A stretch of 64,000 nucleotides of DNA from Neisseriaceae bacterium. GTDB taxonomy: Bacteria; Pseudomonadota; Gammaproteobacteria; Burkholderiales; Neisseriaceae. The position numbers and the translations under genes are program-made. Shown here piece after piece: positions 18,665 to 28,128 of the stretch. The notes under the pieces were generated by a model. It saw nothing but the letters and a program-made list of their open reading frames with translations. It was not told the DNA's origin and made no database searches. The DNA is taken from the NCBI GenBank assembly GCA_017991555.1, contig JAGOQM010000007.1, positions 62,001-126,000 on the forward strand, given 5' to 3'. Position 1 is the stretch's first letter. The number at the start of each line of letters is the position of its first letter.

Positions 18665-19456
18665 TTATTGCTCTTCAGGCACGCTCAAAGCGTTGACGCT
18701 ATAGCCACCGTCAACGTAGGTGATTTCACCGGTCACGCCAGAGGCTAGGTCAGACATCAAGAAGGCGGCAACGTTGCCGACTTCTTCAGTGGTCACGTTA
18801 CGACCCAAAGGATTTTGTTCGGCGACGTGGCTGAGCAGTTTGCCAAAGTTGGCAATGCCAGAAGCGGCTAGGGTTTTGATTGGGCCAGCAGAAATACCGT
18901 TACAGCGGATGCCATCTTTGCCCACGGCTGCGGCGGTGAAGCGGATAGAGGCTTCTAGGCTGGCTTTGGCCAAGCCCATCACGTTGTAGTTGGGAATGGC
19001 ACGTACGGCACCCAAGTAGGTCAGCGCCAACAGTGAAGATTGACGGCCTTTCATCATGGGGCGAGCGGCTTTGGCCAAGGCAGGGAAGCTGTAGCTAGAC
19101 ACGTCGTGTGAAATTTGGAACGCTTCACGGCTGAGGCTGTCTAGGAAGTCGCCGTTTAGTGCTTCACGTGGGGCGAAGGCAATGGCGTGAACCAAGCCGT
19201 CTAGACCATCCCAGTGTTTGCCTAGGTCGGTAAATAAGGTGGTGATTTCGTCGTCGTTTTGAACGTCGCAACGGAATACTAAATCAGAGCCAAACTCTGC
19301 GGCCATCTTGCGCACGCGTTCTTCTAATTTGTCGACCACGTAAGTAAAGGCCAATTCAGCCCCTTGCGCATGACACGCTTTGGCGATGCCATGCGCAATA
19401 GAGCGCTCTGAAATCATACCGGTGATTAAGATTTTTTTGCCTTGCAAAAAGCCCAT
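18665..19456 (-). CDS. fabI: Enoyl-[acyl-carrier-protein] reductase (NADH) FabI
   Basis: A 263-residue enoyl-ACP reductase catalysing the last step of each fatty-acid elongation cycle. It has the FabI nucleotide motif [13 protein letters not shown] and catalytic Tyr/Lys in the form [20 protein letters not shown], followed by [15 protein letters not shown]. Length matches E. coli FabI (262). The chosen ATG has AAGG nine bases upstream; the ATG three codons earlier sits directly on that sequence and is unlikely. It is the target family of triclosan-type inhibitors. Confidence 0.96.
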   Translation of the reverse strand: MGFLQGKKILITGMISERSIAHGIAKACHAQGAELAFTYVVDKLEERVRKMAAEFGSDLVFRCDVQNDDEITTLFTDLGKHWDGLDGLVHAIAFAPREALNGDFLDSLSREAFQISHDVSSYSFPALAKAARPMMKGRQSSLLALTYLGAVRAIPNYNVMGLAKASLEASIRFTAAAVGKDGIRCNGISAGPIKTLAASGIANFGKLLSHVAEQNPLGRNVTTEEVGNVAAFLMSDLASGVTGEITYVDGGYSVNALSVPEEQ

Positions 19457-19557
19457 GCTCTGCATCCTTGAGTATCAATAAAGATAAAGTTTGGATTATA
19501 GCCAAATACTGGCGTAAACACAAAACTCAGCTGATTTAATCTTTTACGAGCCTAAAA

Positions 19558-20073
19558 TCAAAGTGGGTTTAGGTATTGTTGTACGCGTTGGCGATAATTT
19601 TGGGTTGATTGAGTCCAGTTCTCGCGATAAAGGCCACTATTGTATTCCCCAACGGCCGCATCGACGTTGCCTTGGTTACGCATTAGATTCTCTTTTAATA
19701 AGTAACCGGCGCCAAGTGCTGCATGATAGGAAGATTGATATGGATCAACTTTGTACAACTTAATGATGGCGGCGCGGGTTTTGGGCAAGATTTGGTACAC
19801 GGTGCGAGCGCCGGATCGAGAAATTTGATTGGCGTTAGACCGTTCACCGGCCACTCGAATCGCGCCAATTAAGCGTGGGTCAATGTTGAGCTCTAGGCCG
19901 ACCATGAGTTCCAGACGGTCATATTCTGGATCTAGGTAGGATTGAACGTGGTTTTTATGATTATAGCTGTAAGCGGTTGACACCTTGCCGACGCCAGGCT
20001 TGGAGGGTGACGAACAGCCCGCCACAATCAGCGTAGACCCAAGCAGCGCGTAATAGAAAAGACGTTTTATCAT
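19558..20073 (-). CDS. Lytic-transglycosylase-like lipoprotein
   Basis: A 171-residue protein with a lipobox (LIVAGC, Cys at about 20) and a region resembling the SLT fold: GAIRVAGERSNANQIS with a candidate catalytic Glu, SGARTVYQILP where typical enzymes have GAxGLMQxxP, and a late GNVDAAVGEYNSG. The core matches lysozyme-like transglycosylases that cleave peptidoglycan glycan strands, but the GLMQ signature is altered to TVYQ, so activity is uncertain. No strong ribosome-binding site precedes the ATG. It stands alone between fabI and an enoyl-CoA hydratase. Confidence 0.75.
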   Translation of the reverse strand: MIKRLFYYALLGSTLIVAGCSSPSKPGVGKVSTAYSYNHKNHVQSYLDPEYDRLELMVGLELNIDPRLIGAIRVAGERSNANQISRSGARTVYQILPKTRAAIIKLYKVDPYQSSYHAALGAGYLLKENLMRNQGNVDAAVGEYNSGLYRENWTQSTQNYRQRVQQYLNPL

Positions 20074-20356
20074 TGTTGATTTTATTCAAAAATAGTGGGT
20101 AAAAAGATTAAAGCATGATTGTCGCGCGTGGGCAATGGCTAAAAAGTATCGATGTCGGCCGGTGCGTGCGCGGATTTTAGTGGCTAAAGACGTTGGCCGC
20201 GTGCGCAACGACGCCAGTCAGTCGCTATAGGCGGGCGGTAGAGGTCAGTCTGATTAATCCTTTGTCATTTTGTGTCGGTTTCGTTATGGTTAGCCTATCG
20301 TCATTTTTTGTGGCGTGGTGACGGGGCCACCCGGTACCCGACAAAGGAGAACAATC

Positions 20357-21130
20357 ATGACAAAGATGTGCTATGCCTTAACGCGTACGGAGGATGCAGT
20401 GGTGACGTTGACGCTCACCTCGGCGCGGGTCAATGTGTTGGGCGTCGCTGAAATGCAGGCATTGAAGCAGGTGGTGCAGACGCTGGCGCAAGACGCCGCT
20501 GTTCGTGTTTTGGTGTTCGCCGCCGAAGCCCGCCAGGCGGGCCAGCCGGTTTTTTTAGCCGGCGCCAACGTTAAGGAAATGGCCTACTGTGACGAGGTTC
20601 AGGCGCGCGAATTCATTACGGGGCTATACGCACTGTGTGAAGCCGTGCGCGTGTTCCCCGTGCCGGTGATCGCGCTGATCGATGGTTGGTGTGTGGGGGC
20701 AGGGGTAGAGTTGGCGGCCGCCTGCGATGTGCGCATCGCCTCGAGCGCAGCGCAATTTGCCATGCCGGAAGTGAAGTTGGGGATGCCTTCGGTGGTCCAC
20801 GCGGCGCTGTTACCAAGCATGATTGGGACGGGGCGTTGCCGCTGGTGGTTGCTGACGGGCGCAGTGATTGATGCAGAAACGGCGCAAGAATGGGGCCTGG
20901 TGCAGCAGGTGGTGGCGCGTGAAGCGTTGGCCGCGGCGGGGGATGATCTTGTGGCCGCTCTTATGGCCTGCGGCGCCGAAGCGCTACGCGCGCAAAAAGC
21001 GTTGTTCAATGATTGGGCCGAGCGGCCCTTGCCTGAGGCCATCACCCACAGTATTGATGTCTTTGCCCAAGCTTTTGCCACGGGTGAGCCACAACGTTAC
21101 ATGGCAGGCTTTGTGAAAGAACGGCCGTGA
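20357..21130 (+). CDS. Enoyl-CoA hydratase/isomerase family protein
   Basis: A 257-residue crotonase-fold protein. The oxyanion-hole segments are visible (VFLAGANVKEMA near 65-75 and GWCVGAGVELAAACDVRIAS near 112-131), and the two glutamates used by hydratases are present in GVELA and MPEV. It probably hydrates or isomerises an acyl-CoA, but the substrate is unknown. The start ATG is preceded by AAAGGAGA; an in-frame codon 14 residues upstream is not used. It is monocistronic. GC content at this gene is slightly higher than in its neighbours. Confidence 0.87.
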   Translation: MTKMCYALTRTEDAVVTLTLTSARVNVLGVAEMQALKQVVQTLAQDAAVRVLVFAAEARQAGQPVFLAGANVKEMAYCDEVQAREFITGLYALCEAVRVFPVPVIALIDGWCVGAGVELAAACDVRIASSAAQFAMPEVKLGMPSVVHAALLPSMIGTGRCRWWLLTGAVIDAETAQEWGLVQQVVAREALAAAGDDLVAALMACGAEALRAQKALFNDWAERPLPEAITHSIDVFAQAFATGEPQRYMAGFVKERP

Positions 21131-21167
21131 AGAGGACCACGCCATTAAGGCCATGTTGCCCAGCAAT

Positions 21168-21231
21168 AACGCCTCATGGCCGGATACCTTATATATAGTG
21201 TGTCTATATGGCGGGTTGGGCATGAGGCGTT
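21168..21231. terminator. Long-loop inverted repeat after the enoyl-CoA hydratase gene
   Basis: AACGCCTCATG and its exact complement CATGAGGCGTT are separated by 42 bases, with T residues after the right arm. Possible terminator between convergent genes; the long loop makes it uncertain. Confidence 0.4.
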
Positions 21232-21246
21232 TTGGGCGGATATTGC

Positions 21247-22077
21247 TTAACAGCGGCGTTCTAAACCCGTTTGTTGCAAGATGCTGGCGGCCAGCTCTTC
21301 TACTGATTTATGGGTGGTGCTGAGAAACTCAATGCCGTGTTGGCGGAACATAGATTCTGCTTCGTTGACTTCAGAACGACAGTTCTCGATGCTGGCGTAT
21401 TTAGAGTTAGGGCGGCGCTCGGTGCGAATTTGGTGCAGGCGTGCGGGCTCAATGGTTAAGCCGAACAGCTTGTGGCGATACGGTTTAAGCATGTTAGGCA
21501 GTGCGCTGTTACCCAGCTCTAAGTCGTCGGGCGTCAGCGGGTAGTTGGCGGCGCGAATGCCGTATTGTAAGGCCAAGTACAGGCAGGTGGGGGTTTTGCC
21601 CGAGCGTGACACGCCGACCAAAATCACGTCGGCGAGCTGTAACTCTTTAGAGCTAATACCGTCATCGTGGTTGAGGGTAAAGTTCACCGCGTCCATGCGG
21701 GCGTCGTAGGCTTCGGTGTTGCTGATGCCGTGGGTGCGGCCAACGGCGCGTGTGGCCTTGGCCTGTAGCTCATTTTCCATATTGGTAATGAAGGCATCGT
21801 AGAAGTCGTAGTGGGTGGCCTTGCTGGACTTAATGAGGTCACGGGTGGCTTGGTCCACAATGCTGGAAAACACCAGCGGGTTTTTTTCACTTTGGGTGGC
21901 CACTTCATTGATTTTACGGACCACTTCACGGGCCTTTTCTTCTGAATCGACGAAGGGGAAGGTGGTTCTTTTAAATTGGAATTGTTCAAACTGATTTAAA
22001 AGCGCATCTCCTAAGCCTTCTGAAGTAATGCCGGTACGGTCGGAGACAAAAAAAGCGTGGCGGATAGGCTGCGTCAT
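21247..22077 (-). CDS. ppsR: PEP synthase regulatory protein (kinase/pyrophosphorylase)
   Basis: A 276-residue DUF299 protein that phosphorylates PEP synthase with ADP to inactivate it and uses phosphate to reactivate it. Features: N-terminal [15 protein letters not shown] and a P-loop [10 protein letters not shown] (about 152-161). It is divergent from ppsA, the standard arrangement for this regulator and target. The start ATG is preceded by AGGAAA. The role follows from the family and the neighbour; the sequence shows nothing that would prevent activity. Confidence 0.94.
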   Translation of the reverse strand: MTQPIRHAFFVSDRTGITSEGLGDALLNQFEQFQFKRTTFPFVDSEEKAREVVRKINEVATQSEKNPLVFSSIVDQATRDLIKSSKATHYDFYDAFITNMENELQAKATRAVGRTHGISNTEAYDARMDAVNFTLNHDDGISSKELQLADVILVGVSRSGKTPTCLYLALQYGIRAANYPLTPDDLELGNSALPNMLKPYRHKLFGLTIEPARLHQIRTERRPNSKYASIENCRSEVNEAESMFRQHGIEFLSTTHKSVEELAASILQQTGLERRC

Positions 22078-22450
22078 GATGTGGTTTCCTGGGTTATGCA
22101 GATGGGTCGTCTAAATAAAAGCATCGGTGGGTGAAATTAGCATAATGTTTTTTTTAACATTTATCCGCTCATTTGGGCCAATGTATTTCTTTGATTTTTG
22201 ACATATTATATTAAATACAACGAATTGTATGTTTTGTGGGTAAGGCTGATTTTTACGACAAATAATGATTCTACTGTGTTTACAAGTGGATACAACCCCC
22301 TTTTAAACTTTATTGATGAAAATCAGTTGCCCAATAAAATTGACTGGGGGATTAAATTGACAAAAGGGCATGACATAACAGCCTGTAAGGGCTAGAATGT
22401 ACCCCTGAATTTTCTTTAATTTCCCCAATCTTCCTTCTGGATGTTACAAC
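22078..22450. other. Shared promoter region of ppsR and ppsA
   Basis: A 373-bp AT-rich gap with no supportable gene (a 65-codon frame inside has no ribosome-binding site). It holds the ppsA promoter described separately; the ppsR promoter must also lie here but I cannot place it. Confidence 0.6.
22370..22398 (+). promoter_or_regulatory. Candidate sigma-70 promoter of ppsA
   Basis: ATGACA (-35, 5 of 6 consensus bases), 17-base spacer, TAGAAT (-10, 5 of 6), about 50 bases before the ppsA ATG. Confidence 0.55.
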
Positions 22451-24844
22451 ATGGCTGAAAACTACGTTATTTGGTTTGAAAACTTGCGCATGACTGATGT
22501 CGAAAGCGTGGGCGGTAAAAATGCCTCTTTAGGCGAAATGATTAGTCAACTGGCTTCTAAAGGCGTTCGCGTCCCAGGTGGTTTTGCGACCACTGCCGAA
22601 GCATACCGTGTCTTTTTAGCGCACAATGGCTTAAACGACAAAATTAACCAAGCATTAGATGCATTAGATGTCGATGATGTGAACGAACTGGCTCGAGTGG
22701 GCAAAGAAATCCGCCAATGGATTATCGACACACCATTCCCAGAGCAGTTGGATGCCGACATTAAAGAGGCTTGGGACAAAATGGTTGCCGACGCCAATGG
22801 CGCAGAAATTTCTGTGGCCGTTCGTTCTTCAGCAACCGCAGAAGACTTGCCCGATGCGTCGTTTGCCGGTCAACAAGAGTCTTACCTAAACATTAATGGT
22901 TTGGACAACGTTAAAGAAGCCATGAAACACGTGTTTGCTTCTTTGTACAATGACCGTGCCATCTCTTACCGCGTTCACAAAGGCTTTGCCCACGCTGACG
23001 TGGCATTGTCTGCTGGTGTACAACGCATGGTTCGCTCTGACATGGGTGCTTCTGGCGTGATGTTTACCATCGACACAGAGTCTGGCTTTGAAGACGTGGT
23101 GTTCATTACCTCATCTTACGGCCTAGGCGAAACCGTGGTGCAAGGTGCGGTGAATCCGGACGAATTCTACGTACACAAGCCCACCCTAAAAGCCGGTCGC
23201 CCAGCGATTTTGCGCAAAACCATGGGTTCTAAATTAATCCGTATGGAATTCACCGATGCGGCTCAAGCCGGTCGTTCTGTACGCACCGTTGACGTTGATG
23301 AAGCAGACCGTAAACTGTTCTCGATCAGCAACGACGAAGTGAATGAGCTAGCCGAATACGCTTTGACCATTGAATCTCACTACGGTCGTCCTATGGACAT
23401 CGAGTGGGGCCGCGATGGTTTGGACGGCAAAATCTACATTTTGCAAGCCCGTCCAGAGACCGTTAAGTCACAAGAAGGCCGCGTAGAAACCCTACGTCGC
23501 TACCGTATTAACGACAAATCTGCCATCCTGTGTGAAGGCCGTGCCATTGGTCAAAAAGTCGGTCAAGGCCGCGTTCGTTTGATCAAAGACGCTTCACAAA
23601 TGGATCAGGTTAAGCCTGGTGACGTATTGGTGACCGACATGACTGACCCAGATTGGGAACCAGTGATGAAGCGTGCTGCCGCCATCGTGACCAACCGTGG
23701 TGGTCGTACCTGTCACGCGGCGATTATTGCCCGTGAACTAGGCATTCCAGCGGTAGTGGGTTGTGGCGACGCCACTCAAGTCTTGACCGAAGGTCAAGAA
23801 GTGACCGTGAGCTGTGCCGAAGGCGACAGCGGCTTGATTTATGAAGGTTTGTTGAATGTTGAAGTGATTGACTTGGCCTTGGGCAACATGCCTGAGTCGC
23901 CAGTGAAAATCATGATGAACGTGGGTAACCCTGAGTTGGCCTTTAGCTTTGCCAGCTTGCCAAGCGAAGGCATTGGCCTTGCACGCATGGAGTTCATCAT
24001 CAACCGTCAAATCGGCATTCACCCTAAAGCTTTGATTGAGTTTGACAAGCAAGATTCTGGTTTGCAACAGGTCATCAGCGATCGCATCGCCGGTTACGCC
24101 ACGCCAGTTGACTTCTTCGTGGACAAAATCACCGAGGGCGTGTCTACTTTGGCCGCTTCTGTGTACCCACGTAAAGTAATCGTGCGCATGTCTGATTTTA
24201 AATCAAACGAATACGCTAACTTGATCGGTGGCGCGGCTTACGAACCGCACGAAGAAAACCCAATGTTGGGCTTCCGTGGTGCTGCGCGTTACGTGTCTGA
24301 GGATTTCAAAGACTGTTTCGCCTTAGAGTGCCAAGCACTGAAACGCGTTCGTGACGAGATGGGTTTGACCAACGTCGAAATCATGATTCCGTTTGTGCGC
24401 ACCCTAAAAGAAGCCGAGCTAGTGGTGGCTGCACTGAAAGAGAACGGCTTAGAGCGCGGTAAAAACGGCTTACGCTTGATCATGATGTGTGAGTTGCCAA
24501 CCAACGCGATTTTGGCCGACCAGTTCTTGGCCTTCTTCGACGGCTTCTCTATCGGCTCTAACGACATGACCCAGCTAACCTTGGGCGTGGACCGTGACAG
24601 CGGTGGCCCCATTGCGGCGACCTTTGACGAACGCGACCCAGCGGTAAAAGCCATGTTGCATTTGGCGATTAGCGCCTGTCGTAAAGCCAACAAATACATC
24701 GGTATTTGTGGTCAAGGCCCATCAGACCATCAGGACTTCGCTAAGTGGTTGGTTGAAGAAGGGATTGAAACCATCTCTTTGAATCCAGACACCGTGGTTG
24801 AAACCCATATGTACTTGGCTAAAGAAATGAACCAAGCCAAGTAA
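22451..24844 (+). CDS. ppsA: Phosphoenolpyruvate synthase
   Basis: A 797-residue enzyme converting pyruvate and ATP to PEP, AMP and phosphate for gluconeogenesis. Domain order: ATP-binding domain (about 15-345, starting [11 protein letters not shown]), swivelling phosphohistidine domain with the catalytic [14 protein letters not shown] (about 417-430), and a PEP/pyruvate-binding TIM barrel (about 480-790), including the [15 protein letters not shown] loop and GICGQGPSD. Length matches the E. coli enzyme (792). It is divergent from its regulator ppsR. The weak ribosome-binding site GGATG is seven bases upstream of the ATG. It is closed by a strong terminator. Confidence 0.97.
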   Translation: MAENYVIWFENLRMTDVESVGGKNASLGEMISQLASKGVRVPGGFATTAEAYRVFLAHNGLNDKINQALDALDVDDVNELARVGKEIRQWIIDTPFPEQLDADIKEAWDKMVADANGAEISVAVRSSATAEDLPDASFAGQQESYLNINGLDNVKEAMKHVFASLYNDRAISYRVHKGFAHADVALSAGVQRMVRSDMGASGVMFTIDTESGFEDVVFITSSYGLGETVVQGAVNPDEFYVHKPTLKAGRPAILRKTMGSKLIRMEFTDAAQAGRSVRTVDVDEADRKLFSISNDEVNELAEYALTIESHYGRPMDIEWGRDGLDGKIYILQARPETVKSQEGRVETLRRYRINDKSAILCEGRAIGQKVGQGRVRLIKDASQMDQVKPGDVLVTDMTDPDWEPVMKRAAAIVTNRGGRTCHAAIIARELGIPAVVGCGDATQVLTEGQEVTVSCAEGDSGLIYEGLLNVEVIDLALGNMPESPVKIMMNVGNPELAFSFASLPSEGIGLARMEFIINRQIGIHPKALIEFDKQDSGLQQVISDRIAGYATPVDFFVDKITEGVSTLAASVYPRKVIVRMSDFKSNEYANLIGGAAYEPHEENPMLGFRGAARYVSEDFKDCFALECQALKRVRDEMGLTNVEIMIPFVRTLKEAELVVAALKENGLERGKNGLRLIMMCELPTNAILADQFLAFFDGFSIGSNDMTQLTLGVDRDSGGPIAATFDERDPAVKAMLHLAISACRKANKYIGICGQGPSDHQDFAKWLVEEGIETISLNPDTVVETHMYLAKEMNQAK

Positions 24845-24863
24845 TCCAGTCAGCTTCTGACCA

Positions 24864-24891
24864 AGCCGCCTCTTTCGAGGCGGCTTTTTTT
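24864..24891 (+). terminator. Rho-independent terminator of ppsA
   Basis: Perfect 9-bp stem AGCCGCCTC/GAGGCGGCT, TTTC loop, then a T run. Confidence 0.92.
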
Positions 24892-24974
24892 ATGCCCATT
24901 TTTATTGTGATTCTAAATTGTATAAAAAAGATTGCGATTTCTAATAAACCACTATAAACTGCTGGCCACATATA

Positions 24975-24993
24975 AATAATAATAATCGTTCTC
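24975..24993 (+). promoter_or_regulatory. Fur box upstream of the heme-type receptor
   Basis: The 19 bases match 15 positions of the classical Fur consensus GATAATGATAATCATTATC, and lie about 45 bases upstream of the receptor ATG. This predicts iron-dependent repression of the receptor and the ChaN gene behind it. Confidence 0.65.
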
Positions 24994-25039
24994 ATTAGCA
25001 TTAGTATTCGCAATCACACACATCGGGTAAATTAAAATC

Positions 25040-27220
25040 ATGAATGTTTCACCATTTAAACCTAATAAAATCAGACTGGGCCTATTATTGCCGCTTTTTG
25101 GCGCAAATATGGCTTGGGCAGAAGACGTTAAATCCGAAGCAGACAGCGTTAAGTTGGATACTGTCGTGGTCATCGGTAAGAAAGTCACCGCCGCCGACAA
25201 ACCCTTTAAAACCGTGGGCGGGGTCAGCCATCGTGGTGAAGATGTTTTTGGTGAGGGCGCGAACAGCATGCTCAGGGGCATCCCAGGCACGTTTACCCAG
25301 CATGACGTAGGTCAGCCTGGAGTGCGGGTTAATATTCGCGGGCTAGAGGGTTTTGGCCGTGTTAACAGCATGATTGACGGCGTACAGCAGTCAGGCTTCC
25401 AAAGCAATATGGCGCACGGTTCTAGCGGCAACACCACCTATGTGGATGAAAATCTTTTAGTGGGTGTCGACGTGATGCGTGGGGGGGTGAGTGGTGCTGA
25501 TGGTGCAGGCTCGCTCGGCGGCGCAGTTAACTTTAGAACCATTGGGGTGGATGATTTGGTGAAGGATGGGCGTCGTTGGGGGGCTAAAGCTTTGTATCGT
25601 TTTGGCAGCAATGGTTATGGTTATAACAGTATGTTGGGCGCTGGCTTAAAAGAAACTGCGTTTGGCGGTCATGGTTCAGTGGGATTAGTGTTCGCCGGAA
25701 CGCAACGCAAAACGGGGCAGTATGAAAATGCCGCCGGCGAAGAAAATATTTATCAAAGTAGTGATAAAAAGACGCACTCAGAATTGTTTAAAATACACAT
25801 TCGCCCAGATGAGGAGCAAAGCCTAGAGTTAAGCCATGTAGTGAATCGAAGCGAGTTTGAAAATAACTTAACCCCCTTGAGAGTGGTTAATCGGACCAAT
25901 TATTTAAAATATGAATACGATCCATTGTCTGATTGGGTCAAGCTGGCCTTTAACCTTAATTATAATAAGATGGAACAATATTATACGGATAAAGATCCAG
26001 ACGCTCGATTACATGACAAGTACACCACCGCACCGGCCGTGGGCCTAACCTTTCAAAACACCAGTGAATGGCAATGGGGTGATGTGGACTTGAAATGGGT
26101 GAATGGGTTGAAGCTCCATCGTGTGCGTTACGGTAGTAATTTATCAAAAGAGTACAGCCGTGACTTAGGGCAGGGCGAGAGCAAGCAAAAAAGCCTGTTT
26201 AGTAGCCTTGACTGGCAATCAGGCGCTTGGTCTGGGGCTTTTGGGCTAACGCATAATCGTTACCAAATGAAGGTCAGTACACCAGATTGCGAAGAGTTTA
26301 TTTTGCTGTGTTTGATGCAAACAGGCAACCTTGGGGGTGAGGATTCTAAAGTGAAATCCAATGATTGGAATCCCAGTGTTAGCCTGGCACATCAAAGTAC
26401 TGATTGGTTACAGGTTTATGGTAAGTGGTCTAAAACGAGCCGTGCCCCAACCGCTCAAGAAGTGTTTTATCCAGACTTACATGGTCGACCCATCGGTATT
26501 AATACGGCCATGCGCCCAGAAAAAGCAGAAAATCGTGAATTAGGATTTAATATTTTTAAAGACGGTTTGTTTAAAGAGGATGATGCGGCTCGTTTGAAAG
26601 TCAATTATTTCCATAGCAAGGTAAAAGACTATATCTATAATGAGCAGAGCTATTATTGTAATACGGATATTGGCTTGGTGCTGCCGTGCCTTAGTGACGA
26701 TGCCGATGGTGCTTATGGTTTCTATGCTAATAAGCCAGGTAATTCGACGATCAAAGGCTACGAGATTGAAGGTAGCTATGACATAGGGCGATTCTTTACG
26801 CGCTTTACTTGGACGCGCACGGAAACCGTGTTGCCGAGAGACGTTATGGCTGAGTTTGGCGTAGGCGGGATCAGTGATCTGCCAGAGACGTATTGGGATG
26901 TGACGTTAGGGAGCCGTTGGCTAAATGATGCTTTGGTGATTGGGACAAAAATTAGCCACACTGGAACAAGTTTGGCCCCAGGTGGTTTCGATATGGATAC
27001 CGAAACAGTGGTTGATCAAAAGTTACGTAAAAACCCTAAACTAGTGGATGTGTTTGCTAGCTATGCGTTGGGTAAAGAATCTTCTTTGAGCATGATGGTG
27101 ACCAACGTGGCCAATAAGCAGCATTCACATGCTTTAAGCCGTGCCACTTTGGGCTCGCCGATGGATGCCGGTACCGGCAGTGGCCGTACCTACAGCGTTG
27201 GCCTATCGATGAAATTTTAA
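25040..27220 (+). CDS. TonB-dependent outer-membrane receptor, heme/hemophore type
   Basis: A 726-residue outer-membrane receptor with a signal peptide (about 1-28, ending AWAED), a TonB box (about 39-47, LDTVVVIGK), a plug domain (about 60-175, including VNIRGLEGFGRVNSMIDG) and a 22-strand barrel ending in Phe. In the heme-receptor group the barrel has an FRAP-like segment and an NPDL-like segment around a histidine; here SRAPTAQEVF and MRPEKAENRELGF flank YPDLHG. Heme or a hemoprotein is therefore the likely ligand. A Fur box precedes the gene, and a ChaN lipoprotein gene follows after 9 bases. Confidence 0.87.
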   Translation: MNVSPFKPNKIRLGLLLPLFGANMAWAEDVKSEADSVKLDTVVVIGKKVTAADKPFKTVGGVSHRGEDVFGEGANSMLRGIPGTFTQHDVGQPGVRVNIRGLEGFGRVNSMIDGVQQSGFQSNMAHGSSGNTTYVDENLLVGVDVMRGGVSGADGAGSLGGAVNFRTIGVDDLVKDGRRWGAKALYRFGSNGYGYNSMLGAGLKETAFGGHGSVGLVFAGTQRKTGQYENAAGEENIYQSSDKKTHSELFKIHIRPDEEQSLELSHVVNRSEFENNLTPLRVVNRTNYLKYEYDPLSDWVKLAFNLNYNKMEQYYTDKDPDARLHDKYTTAPAVGLTFQNTSEWQWGDVDLKWVNGLKLHRVRYGSNLSKEYSRDLGQGESKQKSLFSSLDWQSGAWSGAFGLTHNRYQMKVSTPDCEEFILLCLMQTGNLGGEDSKVKSNDWNPSVSLAHQSTDWLQVYGKWSKTSRAPTAQEVFYPDLHGRPIGINTAMRPEKAENRELGFNIFKDGLFKEDDAARLKVNYFHSKVKDYIYNEQSYYCNTDIGLVLPCLSDDADGAYGFYANKPGNSTIKGYEIEGSYDIGRFFTRFTWTRTETVLPRDVMAEFGVGGISDLPETYWDVTLGSRWLNDALVIGTKISHTGTSLAPGGFDMDTETVVDQKLRKNPKLVDVFASYALGKESSLSMMVTNVANKQHSHALSRATLGSPMDAGTGSGRTYSVGLSMKF

Positions 27221-27229
27221 GGAAATCAA

Positions 27230-28075
27230 ATGTTAAAAAAAATAGCAGCAGTGTGCTTGGGTGCCTTGGTCTTAAGCGCCTGTGGCAGCATGGCGCCACC
27301 GCCGGTGGTGGATCAGGCCAGCCTAGAGGCAGTGGCGCAAAGTGGCCGCATTATTGACTTACGCACACAGGCCACGCTCACGCCGGCACAGCTGGCGGCT
27401 GAGCTGGCCCAGGCCGACATTGTGATGGTGGGCGAGAAGCACGACCAGATCAAACACCATCAAATGGAGCAGTGGTTGGTGGCGACTTTACCACAGCAGC
27501 GCCCACAGGGCAGCTTTGTGTTGGAGATGCTGCAGCCCAAACAGCAGGATAAAGTCACCAAGACGCAGGTTTTTTTAAGCGGGGGTGGCCATTTACGGAT
27601 GGATAAAGTGGTGCAGGCCACGGATTGGCAAAAGGGGTGGAACTGGGCCCAGTATCGCGATCTGGTTAATCAGCTATTGCGTCAGCCGGCGCCGGTGCTG
27701 GAGGCCAACCTGGACCGTGAACCGATGATGCAAATTTATAAAGACAAACCGATACTGTCTGGCGCCTTGCACCAGCGTTCAGAAGTCAAGGCCGAACTGG
27801 CTAAGGTGATTGATGCGATGCATGAAGGGGCGGACCTAGACGCCATGATTGCGGTGCAGCAGCATCGAGACCGAAAGATGGCCGAAGCCGTGATGGCCGC
27901 GCCAAAGCCGACCATGCTGGTGGCGGGTGCCTATCATGTGGTGAAAAACCTAGGCGCGCCATTACACCTACGGGATTTAGGCAATCAGGCTACCGTGAAG
28001 GTGTTGATTCTGGCCCAGCCAGACGCCAAGGTGTTGCCTGAGCATGCTGACTACGTGTGGTATGCGCCTCAGTAA
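27230..28075 (+). CDS. chaN: ChaN family iron-regulated lipoprotein
   Basis: A 281-residue protein with a lipobox (LVLSAC, Cys at about 18) and the ChaN domain (DUF399; about 55-270), including VGEKHDQIKHHQ and LEANLDREPMM. ChaN lipoproteins bind heme in some species and are linked to iron uptake. Co-transcription with the TonB receptor, only 9 bases apart, fits that role; heme binding is inferred, not shown. The start ATG is preceded by AAGGAAAT. Confidence 0.87.
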   Translation: MLKKIAAVCLGALVLSACGSMAPPPVVDQASLEAVAQSGRIIDLRTQATLTPAQLAAELAQADIVMVGEKHDQIKHHQMEQWLVATLPQQRPQGSFVLEMLQPKQQDKVTKTQVFLSGGGHLRMDKVVQATDWQKGWNWAQYRDLVNQLLRQPAPVLEANLDREPMMQIYKDKPILSGALHQRSEVKAELAKVIDAMHEGADLDAMIAVQQHRDRKMAEAVMAAPKPTMLVAGAYHVVKNLGAPLHLRDLGNQATVKVLILAQPDAKVLPEHADYVWYAPQ

Positions 28076-28092
28076 GGGTAGAACACAGCCAC

Positions 28093-28118
28093 AGCCGTTG
28101 GAAACAGCGGCTTTTTTT
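28093..28118 (+). terminator. Rho-independent terminator after chaN
   Basis: AGCCGTTG/CAGCGGCT stem (one G-T pair), GAAA tetraloop, then a T6-7 run. Confidence 0.87.
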
Positions 28119-28128
28119 ATTTTAAAGT

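Noticed and set aside
22198..22395. 65-codon frame upstream of ppsA
   Set aside because: It has no ribosome-binding site and overlaps the predicted ppsA promoter; no family resemblance is seen.
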